Source: JBIOJM01 sp044450785 (lineage in GTDB: Bacteria; Planctomycetota; Planctomycetia; Isosphaerales; Isosphaeraceae). Taken from it: a DNA stretch of 17,761 nucleotides. The position numbers and the translations under genes were made by a program. Below the pieces are notes generated by a model. That model was not told the DNA's origin. It saw only the letters and a program-made list of their open reading frames with translations, and did not search any database. The DNA is taken from NCBI GenBank assembly GCA_044450785.1, contig JBIOJM010000209.1, positions 1 to 17,761 of the forward strand, written 5' to 3'. How positions within the stretch are numbered: position 1 is the first letter of the stretch; each line of letters begins with the position of its first letter. Positions 6,682 to 14,879 of this stretch are shown piece by piece.

Positions 6682-7701
6682 ATGTCCGAGGAGCGGACGC
6701 AGCCGCCGTCGAAGCGTCGCCGGCAACAGGCACGGCAGCAGGGGCAGGTTGCGCACAGCCCGGAGCTGACGGCGGCGGGGGGCTGGCTGGCGGCGGTTGT
6801 GTTGCTCGGTGTCTTGGGCGAGGATCTGGCGCTCGGCTTGACCGGTCTGATCCATGGCTCGCTGACCGGCCCCGCAGTGCCATCGGCTGATCCCTCCGCG
6901 GTGGTGTCGCACGTACGGGAGCTGGTCCTTGGGCTGGCCTGGCCGCTGGCGGCGGTCCTGTCGGGCTTCGCGGCGGGCGCGGTGGCCATGCACCAGGTGC
7001 AGGTGCGAGGGCTGTGGGCCACGCGCCTGATCGCCCCCGACCCGGCGCGGCTCTGGGCATTTTCGAACGGGCCGGGGCTGGCGGTTCGCGCGAAGGGCTC
7101 GGTCTGGTCGATGGTGAAAGCGGCCGTGCTGGTGACGGCCTCGGCCTGGACGATCCGCTCGGCCTGGTACGAACTCCTGCGGCAGAGCGGTCTCGAAGGG
7201 CCCATGCTGGCCCAAGCGGCGGGGCAGGTCGTGCTCCACCTGGCGTGGGTGCTGTCCGCAGTGCTCTTGGTCCTGGGACTGGTCGACTATGGGTTGCGGT
7301 ACCGGCGGTTCGAGGCGATGCTTCTGTCGACGCCCCAGCAGCATCGTGACGACCAGCGGGTGATGGAGGGCGACCCGGCCACGCGGGCTCAGCGGCGCAG
7401 GGTGGCTCGAACGTGGCGCGGTGACGTTCCCGAACTGCTTGCCGGCGCAAGCCTGCTGCTCTACGGCCCGGGCGGGTTGACGCTGGTCCTGTCCGGTGGT
7501 CCACCCCCCCGGCGGGTCACCGTTCGGACCGCGGTGCAAGGGAACGTCGGGTTACGCCTGCGACGGTCCTCCGAGGCGAGTCAGATCCCGCAGGTCGACG
7601 CCCCCAATCTGGCGCGCCGGCTGGCCCGCCGGCCCGCGCCAGGGTCTCCGATTAGCGCCCTTTTGATCGCCGAGCTCGCCGCGATCTGGCCGACGCCGTG
7701 A
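6682..7701 (+). CDS. flhB: FlhB-like export switch protein without the NPTH autocleavage motif
   Basis: FlhB sits beside the export gate and normally cleaves itself between Asn and Pro of NPTH to switch substrate class. This 339-residue protein keeps the N-terminal signature (EERTQPPSKRRRQQARQQG, then SPELTAA), four membrane helices (about 33-57, 80-103, 142-160, 178-203), the cytoplasmic linker (EGDPATRAQRRR, 229-240) and the C-terminal fold (VDAPNLARRL, 305-314). The motif itself is changed: residues 262-265 read GPGG in LLLYGPGGLTLVL, at the place of 269-272 in E. coli FlhB. Only the proline survives, so the known cyclisation chemistry should not work. AGGGAGAG (6668-6675) precedes the ATG. 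The frame is intact, so this is not simple decay. Confidence 0.88.
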   Translation: MSEERTQPPSKRRRQQARQQGQVAHSPELTAAGGWLAAVVLLGVLGEDLALGLTGLIHGSLTGPAVPSADPSAVVSHVRELVLGLAWPLAAVLSGFAAGAVAMHQVQVRGLWATRLIAPDPARLWAFSNGPGLAVRAKGSVWSMVKAAVLVTASAWTIRSAWYELLRQSGLEGPMLAQAAGQVVLHLAWVLSAVLLVLGLVDYGLRYRRFEAMLLSTPQQHRDDQRVMEGDPATRAQRRRVARTWRGDVPELLAGASLLLYGPGGLTLVLSGGPPPRRVTVRTAVQGNVGLRLRRSSEASQIPQVDAPNLARRLARRPAPGSPISALLIAELAAIWPTP

Positions 7702-7728
7702 AGGAGCGGTGCGCGGTTCACGATGGAA

Positions 7729-9675
7729 TCAGTTCCCCTCGGCCGCCGCGTCCGTGGAGCGGGTTGTCGCCGCGTGCTGCCGGAGGATGCGGTCAAGCTC
7801 ACGGATCACGTCGGGGTCCTGCTGGGAAAGATGAGTCCCCGCGACGATCGACTCCGACGCCGCGCCTTCGAGATGTGAGCTGCGATACTCGACCACGCCG
7901 TCTGTGTCCATTGAGCCCCCGATCAGAGGGAGGATCGAGTGGTACGACACGCTTTGGTGAATCGGAATCCGGGCGAGCGCGGCCAGGATCGGACTGTCGG
8001 TGCGGAGGTTGCTGATGGCGTTGAGCGCGTGCCCGCGCAGTTCGGAGGAGATCACGTCCGGTCCATTCAACGCCTCGAGCTCGGCAATATTCGCGTCCAA
8101 CTGGGCGGGACGGCGCACGATGTCAGAGACGGCCTGACCGAACCTGCTATCGGCAATCGGGCTGCCCCGATGGGGAGTGGCAATGAAGACCACCCGACTC
8201 ACATTGGGTAGGCGCTGGAAGATCAAGACCTCGTCGAGAGTTTTTTGGAGTTCGGGCGGGGCCTTGAACCGGTCATGGGGGACCGTGATCGTAGCATCCC
8301 AGAGCGTGAGCTCGGAGTCTTGCACCATCATCTTGGAGAGGAGCCCACCCATGCTGTGACCGACGAGAACCATCCGATCGAAGGCTCTGTCGTCATGGTT
8401 TGGATCGAACGTATCTCGCACCTGAGCCAGCGCCTCGCGCAACCGGGCGGCGGAGGTAGGGATCGGCTTGCCGGTCGGGTAGAGGAACATCCAGAATTGA
8501 TACCGCGCGGCGAGCGCCGGGGTGTTTCGAAACTCGTTGATCGTCTGCACCCAGGCCCTCGGACTGGAGACCAGGCCGTGGACGAAGACCACGGGGATTT
8601 TACCTGGCTCGTAGGGGTGGAGCAGGTAGAGGCCTGTATCCACACCCTTCCGCTTGAAGTCGGACTCGAAAAGCCCGGTCCACTCCAGCGTGACAAGGTC
8701 TCGCCGAGCCATCTGTACTACCAGCGGCGTCGTACGGTCGGAAGCGAGAACGATCTCTCTCTGGCCGACGACATGCGACCGATCCCAGAACGGGTCGAAC
8801 AGGACGAGCATCGCCGGGCCTCGCCTCCACTGGCCGCCCCTGAGGCCGCCCGCGGGTGTCAGGACGGCAGTCGCGCCGACTCGCATCTCGCGGGGGAAGA
8901 ACTGGTTTCGCGGGTCGGGCGGGTCGGGCAAGTCGGACCTCTCGGCGAACCGGTGCGCGATCAGGGGCACACCCAGGCCGGTCGTGCAATAGACATGGTC
9001 CATTCCCTCGACCCGATAGTCGCTCGCCACACGCAGGTCGGCGACCTGCTCCGGGTCCAGGAACGGCGTGGAGCTGCGAACCGTGATTTCCTGAGTGGAG
9101 AGGATCTGCCTCCAGCTCCGGCCCTGGCGCACGTCGTTTGCCTGTGCGATCCGGACCAGCCGCGCCACGGCACGGTTATGGATCGTGAGGGCCACGTCGG
9201 GCCGGGTACCGGCCGGATCCGCGAGGGACAGCGTAGCGAGAGCAGCCGCGTCGCGGTACCAGGCCAGCGACGCAGCCGGCGACCCTGTCTGGCACGCGAG
9301 ACCGACGTGATAAGACAACTCGGCCAGAGCGAGCGAGCCATCGGGCTCGCATTGGGTTTGGAGACGAGTCTCCAGGAGACTCGCCGCCGCCGCTGGATCC
9401 TGCTGGGCCTGGGCGAGCAACCCCAGGCGAGCGAGGACCGAACAGGTCGCGAAACCGACGTTCAGACCGTGATTCGCCTCGACGCGCTCCCAGCCGTCCT
9501 CGATCGCATTCCGGAGCCGGGGGTCACGGGCCTTGATATCGGTGCACCCGGCTGGTGCGATGATCAGCAAGCACGCGATTGCGGCGGCTCTCTGCCGCGG
9601 CCAGGGCACCGGCGAGCGCCAATTCTTGGGTCCCGGATGACGTCGCGATCGCGCGCGATCGGGGGAACCAGCCAT
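7729..9675 (-). CDS. Putative alpha/beta-hydrolase (esterase/lipase-like) lipoprotein
   Basis: A 648-residue envelope hydrolase. The N-terminus has a long basic stretch, a hydrophobic run (about 32-42) and a possible lipobox ending at Cys44 (IIAPAGC), suggesting a lipoprotein. An N-terminal region of about 300 residues looks helical and repeat-like (Ala/Leu-rich, TPR-like) and leads to an alpha/beta-hydrolase domain with VVFVHGLVSSPRAW (oxyanion His-Gly near 366), the nucleophile elbow LVGHSMGG (Ser near 441), HRGSPIAD, and a C-terminal DGVVEYRSSHLEG and AGTHLSQQDP that probably give the acid and His of the triad. It resembles PGAP1-like esterases; the substrate is unknown. The start at 9675 is favoured over the ATG at 9696 by AAGGATGG just upstream on the minus strand. 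It is convergent with flhB, ending 27 bases from its stop, and divergent from flhA. Confidence 0.85.
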   Translation of the reverse strand: MAGSPDRARSRRHPGPKNWRSPVPWPRQRAAAIACLLIIAPAGCTDIKARDPRLRNAIEDGWERVEANHGLNVGFATCSVLARLGLLAQAQQDPAAAASLLETRLQTQCEPDGSLALAELSYHVGLACQTGSPAASLAWYRDAAALATLSLADPAGTRPDVALTIHNRAVARLVRIAQANDVRQGRSWRQILSTQEITVRSSTPFLDPEQVADLRVASDYRVEGMDHVYCTTGLGVPLIAHRFAERSDLPDPPDPRNQFFPREMRVGATAVLTPAGGLRGGQWRRGPAMLVLFDPFWDRSHVVGQREIVLASDRTTPLVVQMARRDLVTLEWTGLFESDFKRKGVDTGLYLLHPYEPGKIPVVFVHGLVSSPRAWVQTINEFRNTPALAARYQFWMFLYPTGKPIPTSAARLREALAQVRDTFDPNHDDRAFDRMVLVGHSMGGLLSKMMVQDSELTLWDATITVPHDRFKAPPELQKTLDEVLIFQRLPNVSRVVFIATPHRGSPIADSRFGQAVSDIVRRPAQLDANIAELEALNGPDVISSELRGHALNAISNLRTDSPILAALARIPIHQSVSYHSILPLIGGSMDTDGVVEYRSSHLEGAASESIVAGTHLSQQDPDVIRELDRILRQHAATTRSTDAAAEGN

Positions 9676-10016
9676 GATCCATCCTTGCAGGCCCATGGCC
9701 GCCCGGCGAAGGACTGTATGAAAGTGAAGGGGGCCCAGTGCGAGCTGGCGCTCTTCGATCCATCCGAACGACTGTGACCATTCTCAGCCGGATCAGACTC
9801 GTGAGTACACTACCGAGGTGGCTCAGTCTTGGGAAGGCGAGGCTTCTCAGCGGCCATTTTCGCTCTGGACAGACAGGGGAATCGGCGATATTGTCCCACC
9901 CACACGTCTCAAGTGGCGTTCTGTCATGATTCTTGGCGCGGGCATCTCGCTCGTGTCCATTCCCGGTGTGAGCCCAGTGCTCGCGCCGCCTTGCAGGGGA
10001 TTGTGGAGGGGAAACG
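9676..10016. other. Divergent intergenic region between the hydrolase gene and flhA
   Basis: About 340 bases separate the two divergent starts, so promoters for both must lie here unless flhA depends on read-through from flhB. No -35/-10 pair with good spacing stands out; TTGTCC at 9891 has no matching -10. GGAGGGG (10005-10011) is the flhA ribosome site. Open frames that cross the region are out of frame with flhA and look like chance. Confidence 0.5.
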
Positions 10017-12251
10017 ATGCCTCCCACAGCGTCGAGCGCGATCGGATCCGGCGCCGGCGGGGGTTACCTCCGCGGGTTGGTCATGCCGGTCACGATCATC
10101 GGCGCGATCCTGGTGTTCGTCGTGCCGATCCCGGCGGTGTTGCTCGATGTCTTGCTGTCCGTCAATTTGACCGTGGCGGTGGTTGTGCTCTTGACGACGC
10201 TGGCGATCCGCACGCCGCGGGAATTCAGCGCGTTTCCAACGATCCTGCTGACGACCACGCTGACGCGGCTTGTTTTGAACGTCGCGACGACGCGGCTGGT
10301 CCTGACCCGTGGAGGTGTCGATGGCCTGGACGCGGCCGGCGGGGTGATCCGCGCCTTTGGCTCGTTCGTGGCCGGCGACCAGGTGATCGTCGGCGTGATC
10401 TTGTTCTCGATCCTGGTCGTGATCCAGTTCGTGGTGATCACCCAGGGGGCGACCCGGATCAGCGAAGTGGCTGCTCGATTCATGCTGGATGGGCTTCCGG
10501 GGCGCCAGATGGCGATCGACGCCGACTTGCACGCCGGGCTGATCGATCAGCACGAAGCCCACCGCCGGCGGGACGAAGTCTATCGCCAGACGGACTTCTT
10601 CGGAGCCATGGATGGCGCGAGCCGGTTTGTTCGAGGCGATGCGATCGCCGGTGTCGTGATCTTGTTGGTGAACATCGGCGGCGGGTTGTGTCTGGGCATG
10701 GTCAATCACGGTATGAGCCCGAGCGAGGCGGTCAATGTCTTCACCAAGCTGACGATCGGCGACGGTCTTGTCAGCCAGGTCCCGGCGTTTCTGATCTCCC
10801 TGGCCGCGGCGCTGATCGTGACCCGCTCGTCGTCGTCGACCGACCTGAACCGCGATGTGGTCGGTCAATTGTTCTCGCAGCCCGGCGTGCTGGGGACCGC
10901 CGCCGTCTTCCTGGGCTTGATGGCACTCACGCCACTGCCCAAGCTTCCACTCTTGACCCTGGGGGGGAGTCTGGCTACGGCCGCGTTTCTCCTGGGATCC
11001 CGCCAGGATGGTGAAGGTCGCGACGACGCGCCCGGTGACGATCAAGGGGCTGGCACGCGTCCTGCCCATTCCCCGGCCCGGTCGGAGGAGGGCCCCGCGG
11101 CCGATCCGGCGGCTCGAGCGAGGAACTTACCAATGGCCGTCGCCGGGACTGTGGCGGAGCCCGGTTCGGACCAGATGGAGGACCTGCTGCACGTCGACCC
11201 GCTCGAGCTGGAGATCGGTTTCCGGCTGATCGGCCTTGCCGACCCGATCCGTGGCGGCGACCTGCTGGGCCGGCTCAAGACGGTTCGCCAGCGGGTGGCG
11301 CGTGAGATGGGGCTGATCGTGCCCCAGGTGCGGATCCACGATGAGATTGGCTTGCCGCCTCATGAATATCGGGTCAAGATACGGGGAACGATCGTGGGGC
11401 AGGGGATCGCCTATGGGGGCCGGCTGCTGGCGGTGCCTCCGGCCGGGCTGATGACGCGCCCTGATGGCCGGGACGGCGTCGACCCCGTCACCGGACAGCC
11501 TGCGGTCTGGATCCACGCCGACGGCCGCGAGGTGGCCGAGCTGGCGGGCTGTCGGGTCCTCGAAACCTCGGCCGTCGTCGCCGGCCACTTCGGTGAGATC
11601 GTCGCGATCCATGCCGACGAGTTGTTGACGCGCGAAAAGGTTGAACGGCTGCTAGACCGGGTCCGTTCATCGGCGCCGACCCTGGCCGGCGAGGTTGTGC
11701 CTGGTCTGCTGCGCGCCGGCGAGCTGCAGCGCGTCTTGCAGAACTTGCTCCGCGAGCGGGTGAGCATCCGCGACCTCGAGACGATCTTGGAAACACTGGC
11801 CGTTCACGCGGGCAAGACCAAGGACATCGATCTCTTGACCGAGCAGGTACGCCGGAGCCTGGCGCGGCAGATCACGGAGACGTACCGTGGCCCTGACGGC
11901 CGGCTCCGCGTGGTGACGCTGGGCCGGCAGCTCGACCTCCGGCTCGCAGCAGCGGGCCAGGCCGAGGCGCGGCCCGCCGAGGCGCTTGGTGAGGATACGA
12001 CGAAGAGCATCGTCCGTGCCGTCGCCGTGGCGGTCGGCACTCTCGTCGACAACGGTGATCCTCCTGTCATCCTCACGACAGCCGGCGCCCGCGCCGTTCT
12101 CAAGGACCTGACGCGCGCCGACTTACCCCGGCTGGTGGTCTTGAGCCAGCGCGAGATCCCGCGCGACACCCCTGTCGAGGTTCTCGGCAGCGTTGTCGAG
12201 GAGGAGCCGGAGGCCGTGACCACCTACACCACAACGGAGGCCGTCGCTTGA
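10017..12251 (+). CDS. flhA: Flagellar export protein FlhA
   Basis: FlhA forms a nonameric ring under the export gate, couples export to the proton gradient and docks chaperone-substrate complexes. The 744-residue protein (E. coli 692) has an N-terminal membrane half with several helices and the FHIPEP signature ISEVAARFMLDGLPGRQM (148-165), followed by FFGAMDGASRFVRGDAIAG (194-212); the Asp of AMDG, equivalent to the functionally essential Asp208 of Salmonella, is kept. A long Ala/Asp/Gly-rich linker (about 329-385) leads to the cytoplasmic domain (DPLELEIGFRLI at 394-405, VRIHDEIGLPPHEYRVKIRG, LTREKVERLLDRV, LVVLSQREIP). GGAGGGG five bases before the ATG fixes the start. It is the first forward gene after the antisense hydrolase gene. 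Unlike FlhB and FliG, it keeps all the family landmarks I can check. Confidence 0.95.
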   Translation: MPPTASSAIGSGAGGGYLRGLVMPVTIIGAILVFVVPIPAVLLDVLLSVNLTVAVVVLLTTLAIRTPREFSAFPTILLTTTLTRLVLNVATTRLVLTRGGVDGLDAAGGVIRAFGSFVAGDQVIVGVILFSILVVIQFVVITQGATRISEVAARFMLDGLPGRQMAIDADLHAGLIDQHEAHRRRDEVYRQTDFFGAMDGASRFVRGDAIAGVVILLVNIGGGLCLGMVNHGMSPSEAVNVFTKLTIGDGLVSQVPAFLISLAAALIVTRSSSSTDLNRDVVGQLFSQPGVLGTAAVFLGLMALTPLPKLPLLTLGGSLATAAFLLGSRQDGEGRDDAPGDDQGAGTRPAHSPARSEEGPAADPAARARNLPMAVAGTVAEPGSDQMEDLLHVDPLELEIGFRLIGLADPIRGGDLLGRLKTVRQRVAREMGLIVPQVRIHDEIGLPPHEYRVKIRGTIVGQGIAYGGRLLAVPPAGLMTRPDGRDGVDPVTGQPAVWIHADGREVAELAGCRVLETSAVVAGHFGEIVAIHADELLTREKVERLLDRVRSSAPTLAGEVVPGLLRAGELQRVLQNLLRERVSIRDLETILETLAVHAGKTKDIDLLTEQVRRSLARQITETYRGPDGRLRVVTLGRQLDLRLAAAGQAEARPAEALGEDTTKSIVRAVAVAVGTLVDNGDPPVILTTAGARAVLKDLTRADLPRLVVLSQREIPRDTPVEVLGSVVEEEPEAVTTYTTTEAVA

Positions 12252-12355
12252 ATCAAGGCGTCGCCGGCCCCAACCAGAATCGGAAGCCTGAATCTTCCCA
12301 TCGGAAATCGGGAATCCTCTCAGCTTGAAGTTGTCATTGATAGAAGGCAAGGTTG

Positions 12356-13519
12356 ATGCGATCGAAAACCTACCGCGCCAAGACGATGAAGGAGGCCCTG
12401 ACGCGAGTGCGTCGGGACCTGGGCGGCGACGCCGTGATCTTGTCGGCGCGCGAGGTCCGGCGACGCCGGCTACTTGGCCTGGGCCCGCGGGCGCTGGTGG
12501 AGGTCACGGCCACCGACACCATGCCGTCCGAAATGGCGGTCACGAGTCGGCCGGGGCCGGCGGCCGAGGCCGCCGGCGGGGCATCGCGGGTGGTCTCCGC
12601 GGTGCCGGTCCTCGCGACCTCAGCCACGTTGCATGCGCGGTTCGGCGAGGAGCTCGGCCGGCTGCACACGATGGTGGAGACCTTGAGCCGCCACGGCCAC
12701 ATCGACCACCTGCTTCCCGACCTTCCCAGCGCGCTGGTTCCGACCTACTCCCAACTGATCGAGGCCGACGTGCCGGAGGTCCTGACCCGCCGGCTGATGA
12801 GGCAGGTCGCCCTCGGCCTCGAGCCCGACCAATTCGATCATGCCGAGGTGATTCGCGCGGCCTTGTGCGAAGCGGTCGAGCAGTGTATCCCCATCGCGCC
12901 GCCGATCCGGGCCATCGCCGGCACCCGCCGGGTGGTGGCTCTGGTGGGACCGACGGGGGTCGGCAAGACGACGACCGTCGCCAAGCTCGCGGCCAACTTC
13001 AAGCTGGCTCATGGGGTGCGCGTCGGGCTGATCACCGTCGACACCTACCGGATCGCGGCGGTTGAGCAGCTCAAGACGTACGCGGAGATCATCGACCTTC
13101 CCTTGGTGGTGGTCAACGATCCGGTCGAGATGCCACGGGCGTTCGACGAGCTAGGCGCCGTCGACCTCATTTTCATCGACACGGCGGGACGCAGCCCGCG
13201 CGACGAGGTGAAGATCCGCGAGCTGGCCGAGTTTCTGGCCCAGGCGCGGCCCGACGAGGTCCACCTCGTCTTGAGCGCCGTCGCCGGTCACCGGAGCCTG
13301 CGCGCCGCCGTGGAACGGTTCACCACGGTCCACGTCGATCGCTTGATCCTGACCAAGCTGGACGAGGCCGACAGCATGGGCGGCGTCCTGGCCGTGCTAG
13401 GACTCTCCAGCCGCCCCGTGAGCTATCTGACCACTGGTCAGGCCGTCCCGGACGACATCGAGCCGGCTGACCGCAAGCGGCTGGCGCGACTGATCCTCAG
13501 ACAGGAGGACATCGGTTGA
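12356..13519 (+). CDS. flhF: Flagellar SRP-type GTPase FlhF
   Basis: FlhF is an SRP/FtsY-family GTPase that marks the assembly site of flagella. The 387-residue protein has the N-terminal B domain (KTYRAKTMKEALTRVRRDLG at 4-23, then DAVILSAREV), a variable Ala/Pro-rich linker, an N domain and a complete G domain. The G domain shows GPTGVGKTTT (198-207), DTYRIAAVEQL (229-239), DTAGRSPRD (275-283), TKLDEAD (333-339) and the closing SYLTTGQAVPDDIEPAD (356-372). All GTP-binding motifs look intact. The ATG at 12356 follows AGAAGG (12342-12347); a TTG directly before it is possible but less likely. It lies about 100 bases after flhA in the usual flhA-flhF-flhG order. Confidence 0.94.
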   Translation: MRSKTYRAKTMKEALTRVRRDLGGDAVILSAREVRRRRLLGLGPRALVEVTATDTMPSEMAVTSRPGPAAEAAGGASRVVSAVPVLATSATLHARFGEELGRLHTMVETLSRHGHIDHLLPDLPSALVPTYSQLIEADVPEVLTRRLMRQVALGLEPDQFDHAEVIRAALCEAVEQCIPIAPPIRAIAGTRRVVALVGPTGVGKTTTVAKLAANFKLAHGVRVGLITVDTYRIAAVEQLKTYAEIIDLPLVVVNDPVEMPRAFDELGAVDLIFIDTAGRSPRDEVKIRELAEFLAQARPDEVHLVLSAVAGHRSLRAAVERFTTVHVDRLILTKLDEADSMGGVLAVLGLSSRPVSYLTTGQAVPDDIEPADRKRLARLILRQEDIG

Positions 13520-13562
13520 GTGGGGAGTGGGAGCGTGGTGCGTGGAGTGCGGGGCGTGGAGC
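13519..13562 (+). repeat. G-rich imperfect repeat between flhF and flhG
   Basis: The gap begins with a purine/G-rich run built from imperfect copies of GTGGGGA, GAGTG and GCGTGGAG. It is low-complexity on one strand and has no coding potential. A later GGAAGGAGA (13604-13612) is the flhG ribosome site and is not part of it. This looks like a degenerate minisatellite; no function can be inferred. Confidence 0.35.
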
Positions 13563-13616
13563 ATTGCATGAGAACTTGTAACCCTACTATTGATTCAACG
13601 GCGGGAAGGAGACCCT

Positions 13617-14573
13617 ATGTCCGATCAGGCTGACAAGCTCAGGCAGCTCGCTCTGACGAGCCGGTCAGTGACAGCGTCGGCGACGGCACTGGCCAATGAC
13701 GAGCAGTGCGGGCCCGGGGACCTGCCGCGACCGGCATCGCGCAGGACGACCCGCTCCTTGCTTTTTACCAGCGGCAAAGGGGGCGTCGGGACATCGAACC
13801 TGGTCCTGAACCTGGCGATCGCGCTTGGGGAAATGGGGCAGTGCGTCCTGGTGGTGGATGCCGATCTCGGACTGGCGAACCTCGATCTCCTGTGCGGGTT
13901 GACGCCGCGGTATGACCTGGGGGACGTGTTGGCGGGCCGATGCCGTCTCTTCGATGCGGTGGTGGCAGGGCCTGGCGATATTCAGATCGTGCCGGGGGCG
14001 CACGCCATCAGAACGGGTGCGGAGGACCTGGAGGGAGGACCGGGGCGACTGGTGGCGGAGCTGGGTGAGCTGGAATCGGAGTCCGACTTCGTGCTGGTGG
14101 ATGGGGGCTCAGGCCTGGGGGCCGGGGTAGCCAAGCTGGCAGCGGCTGCCGACCAGGCGGTCATCGTCAGCACGCCCGAGCCGACCTCGATCGCCGATGC
14201 GCACGCAGCGATCAGCCGGTTCCGCCGGCTGGCGGCTCCGCCTCGGTTACGGGTGTTGGTCAACCAGGCCGCCTCGGGGGCGGAGGCCGCCCTCGTGCTG
14301 GACCGCCTGGTAGCCTCGAGCCGGCAATTCCTGGGCACGGTGGTTTCGCCGTTGGGCCCGGGGTCCATCCGAGTCGACCCGCACGTCCCCATGGCGGTCC
14401 GCAGCCGCCGGCCATTTTTGACGGCGTTCCCGGGTGCGGTCGCCTCGCGAGGCGTCCGACGGTTGGCCCGCGCCTTGGTCAGGGAGCACGATCCGCCGAT
14501 CCGCAACCGCCGCGCCGGCTTCTTCACGGCGCTGGCTGCGCGGTGGGCGTTCACACTCGTGGCCAGGGGCTAA
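13617..14573 (+). CDS. flhG: Flagellar number regulator FlhG (MinD/ParA-type ATPase) with altered P-loop
   Basis: FlhG (also YlxH, MinD2) is a MinD/ParA-type ATPase that works with FlhF to set flagellar number and place. The 318-residue protein begins with the activator motif DQADKLRQLA (3-12), which in the family stimulates the FlhF GTPase. The nucleotide site follows: SGKGGVGTSNLVLNLA (52-67), VLVVDADLGLANLDLL (77-92) and FVLVDGGSGLG (158-168). The signature lysine (Lys54) is present, but the invariant GK[ST] lysine is replaced by Thr59 (codon ACA, 13791-13793). Some CpaE/TadZ proteins carry the same KGGVGT form, so the fold can tolerate it. The start at 13617 follows GGAAGGAGA; an upstream ATG at 13590 adds nine residues and would put the ribosome site inside the gene. 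It directly follows flhF. Confidence 0.9.
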   Translation: MSDQADKLRQLALTSRSVTASATALANDEQCGPGDLPRPASRRTTRSLLFTSGKGGVGTSNLVLNLAIALGEMGQCVLVVDADLGLANLDLLCGLTPRYDLGDVLAGRCRLFDAVVAGPGDIQIVPGAHAIRTGAEDLEGGPGRLVAELGELESESDFVLVDGGSGLGAGVAKLAAAADQAVIVSTPEPTSIADAHAAISRFRRLAAPPRLRVLVNQAASGAEAALVLDRLVASSRQFLGTVVSPLGPGSIRVDPHVPMAVRSRRPFLTAFPGAVASRGVRRLARALVREHDPPIRNRRAGFFTALAARWAFTLVARG

Positions 14574-14879
14574 GAAAACCATCGGTTGTAAGTGCTTAAT
14601 TAAACAGGAGAACGTGCAGCTCGGGTGAATTATTCGGGTTGTTGTGATGGTATCACTCAAGCCGATTGAGCGGAGTGTCCGATACAAGATCAGGTTGGAG
14701 TTCCTTGGACGGCGAGAGGGAGAGGGCCGGACGCGTCGATCTTGCAGGTCGAGCCGGGTCCGAGACGTCGTGAGTGCGACAAACGGAGCGAGCGAGCGAC
14801 CGTTCTTCGAGCGAAGCGACGTTGTGTCCTTTTTTGCACAGGATGTGCCGCCTCTTGCGCAGCCGACATGGAGGTCAGG
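14574..14879. other. Intergenic leader before the sigma factor gene
   Basis: About 300 bases without a supported gene. It contains an AT-rich patch (TTAATTAA near 14597), a short dyad GTGAT-GGT-ATCAC (14644-14656), and CCGATA near 14679 with TCAA upstream, which loosely recalls a sigma28 site but has the wrong spacing. No hairpin plus T-tract follows flhG. GGAGGT (14870-14875) is the ribosome site of the sigma gene. A promoter is likely here but cannot be placed with confidence. Confidence 0.4.

Noticed and set aside
6682..7701. Calling the FlhB-like gene a pseudogene because the NPTH site is lost
   Set aside because: The frame is full length, all other family segments are kept and the ribosome site is good; loss of one motif without frame damage suggests functional change more than decay.
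7697..7722. Inverted repeat CGTGAA...TTCACG across the flhB stop codon as a terminator
   Set aside because: Only six paired bases, a 14-base loop and no T-tract; such dyads are common in GC-rich DNA.
8245..9777. A 510-codon open frame on the plus strand
   Set aside because: It lies antisense to the hydrolase gene, has no ribosome site or recognisable domain, and its composition is what the complement of a GC-rich gene produces. The minus-strand product has a complete hydrolase motif set.
9818..11014. A nearly 400-codon open frame overlapping the start of flhA in another frame
   Set aside because: The overlapping part is the flhA reading frame shifted and is rich in Arg/Asp/Gly repeats without domain features. 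FlhA is unmistakable in its own frame.
14656..14685. Possible sigma28 promoter (TCAA ... TCCGATAC) before the sigma gene
   Set aside because: The spacing between the two elements is about 17 and not 15 bases, and both elements are degenerate.
14742..14879. N-terminal extension of the sigma factor by 46 residues
   Set aside because: The extra residues do not resemble any sigma region and would place the strong GGAGGT site inside the gene. The start at 14880 fits family length.
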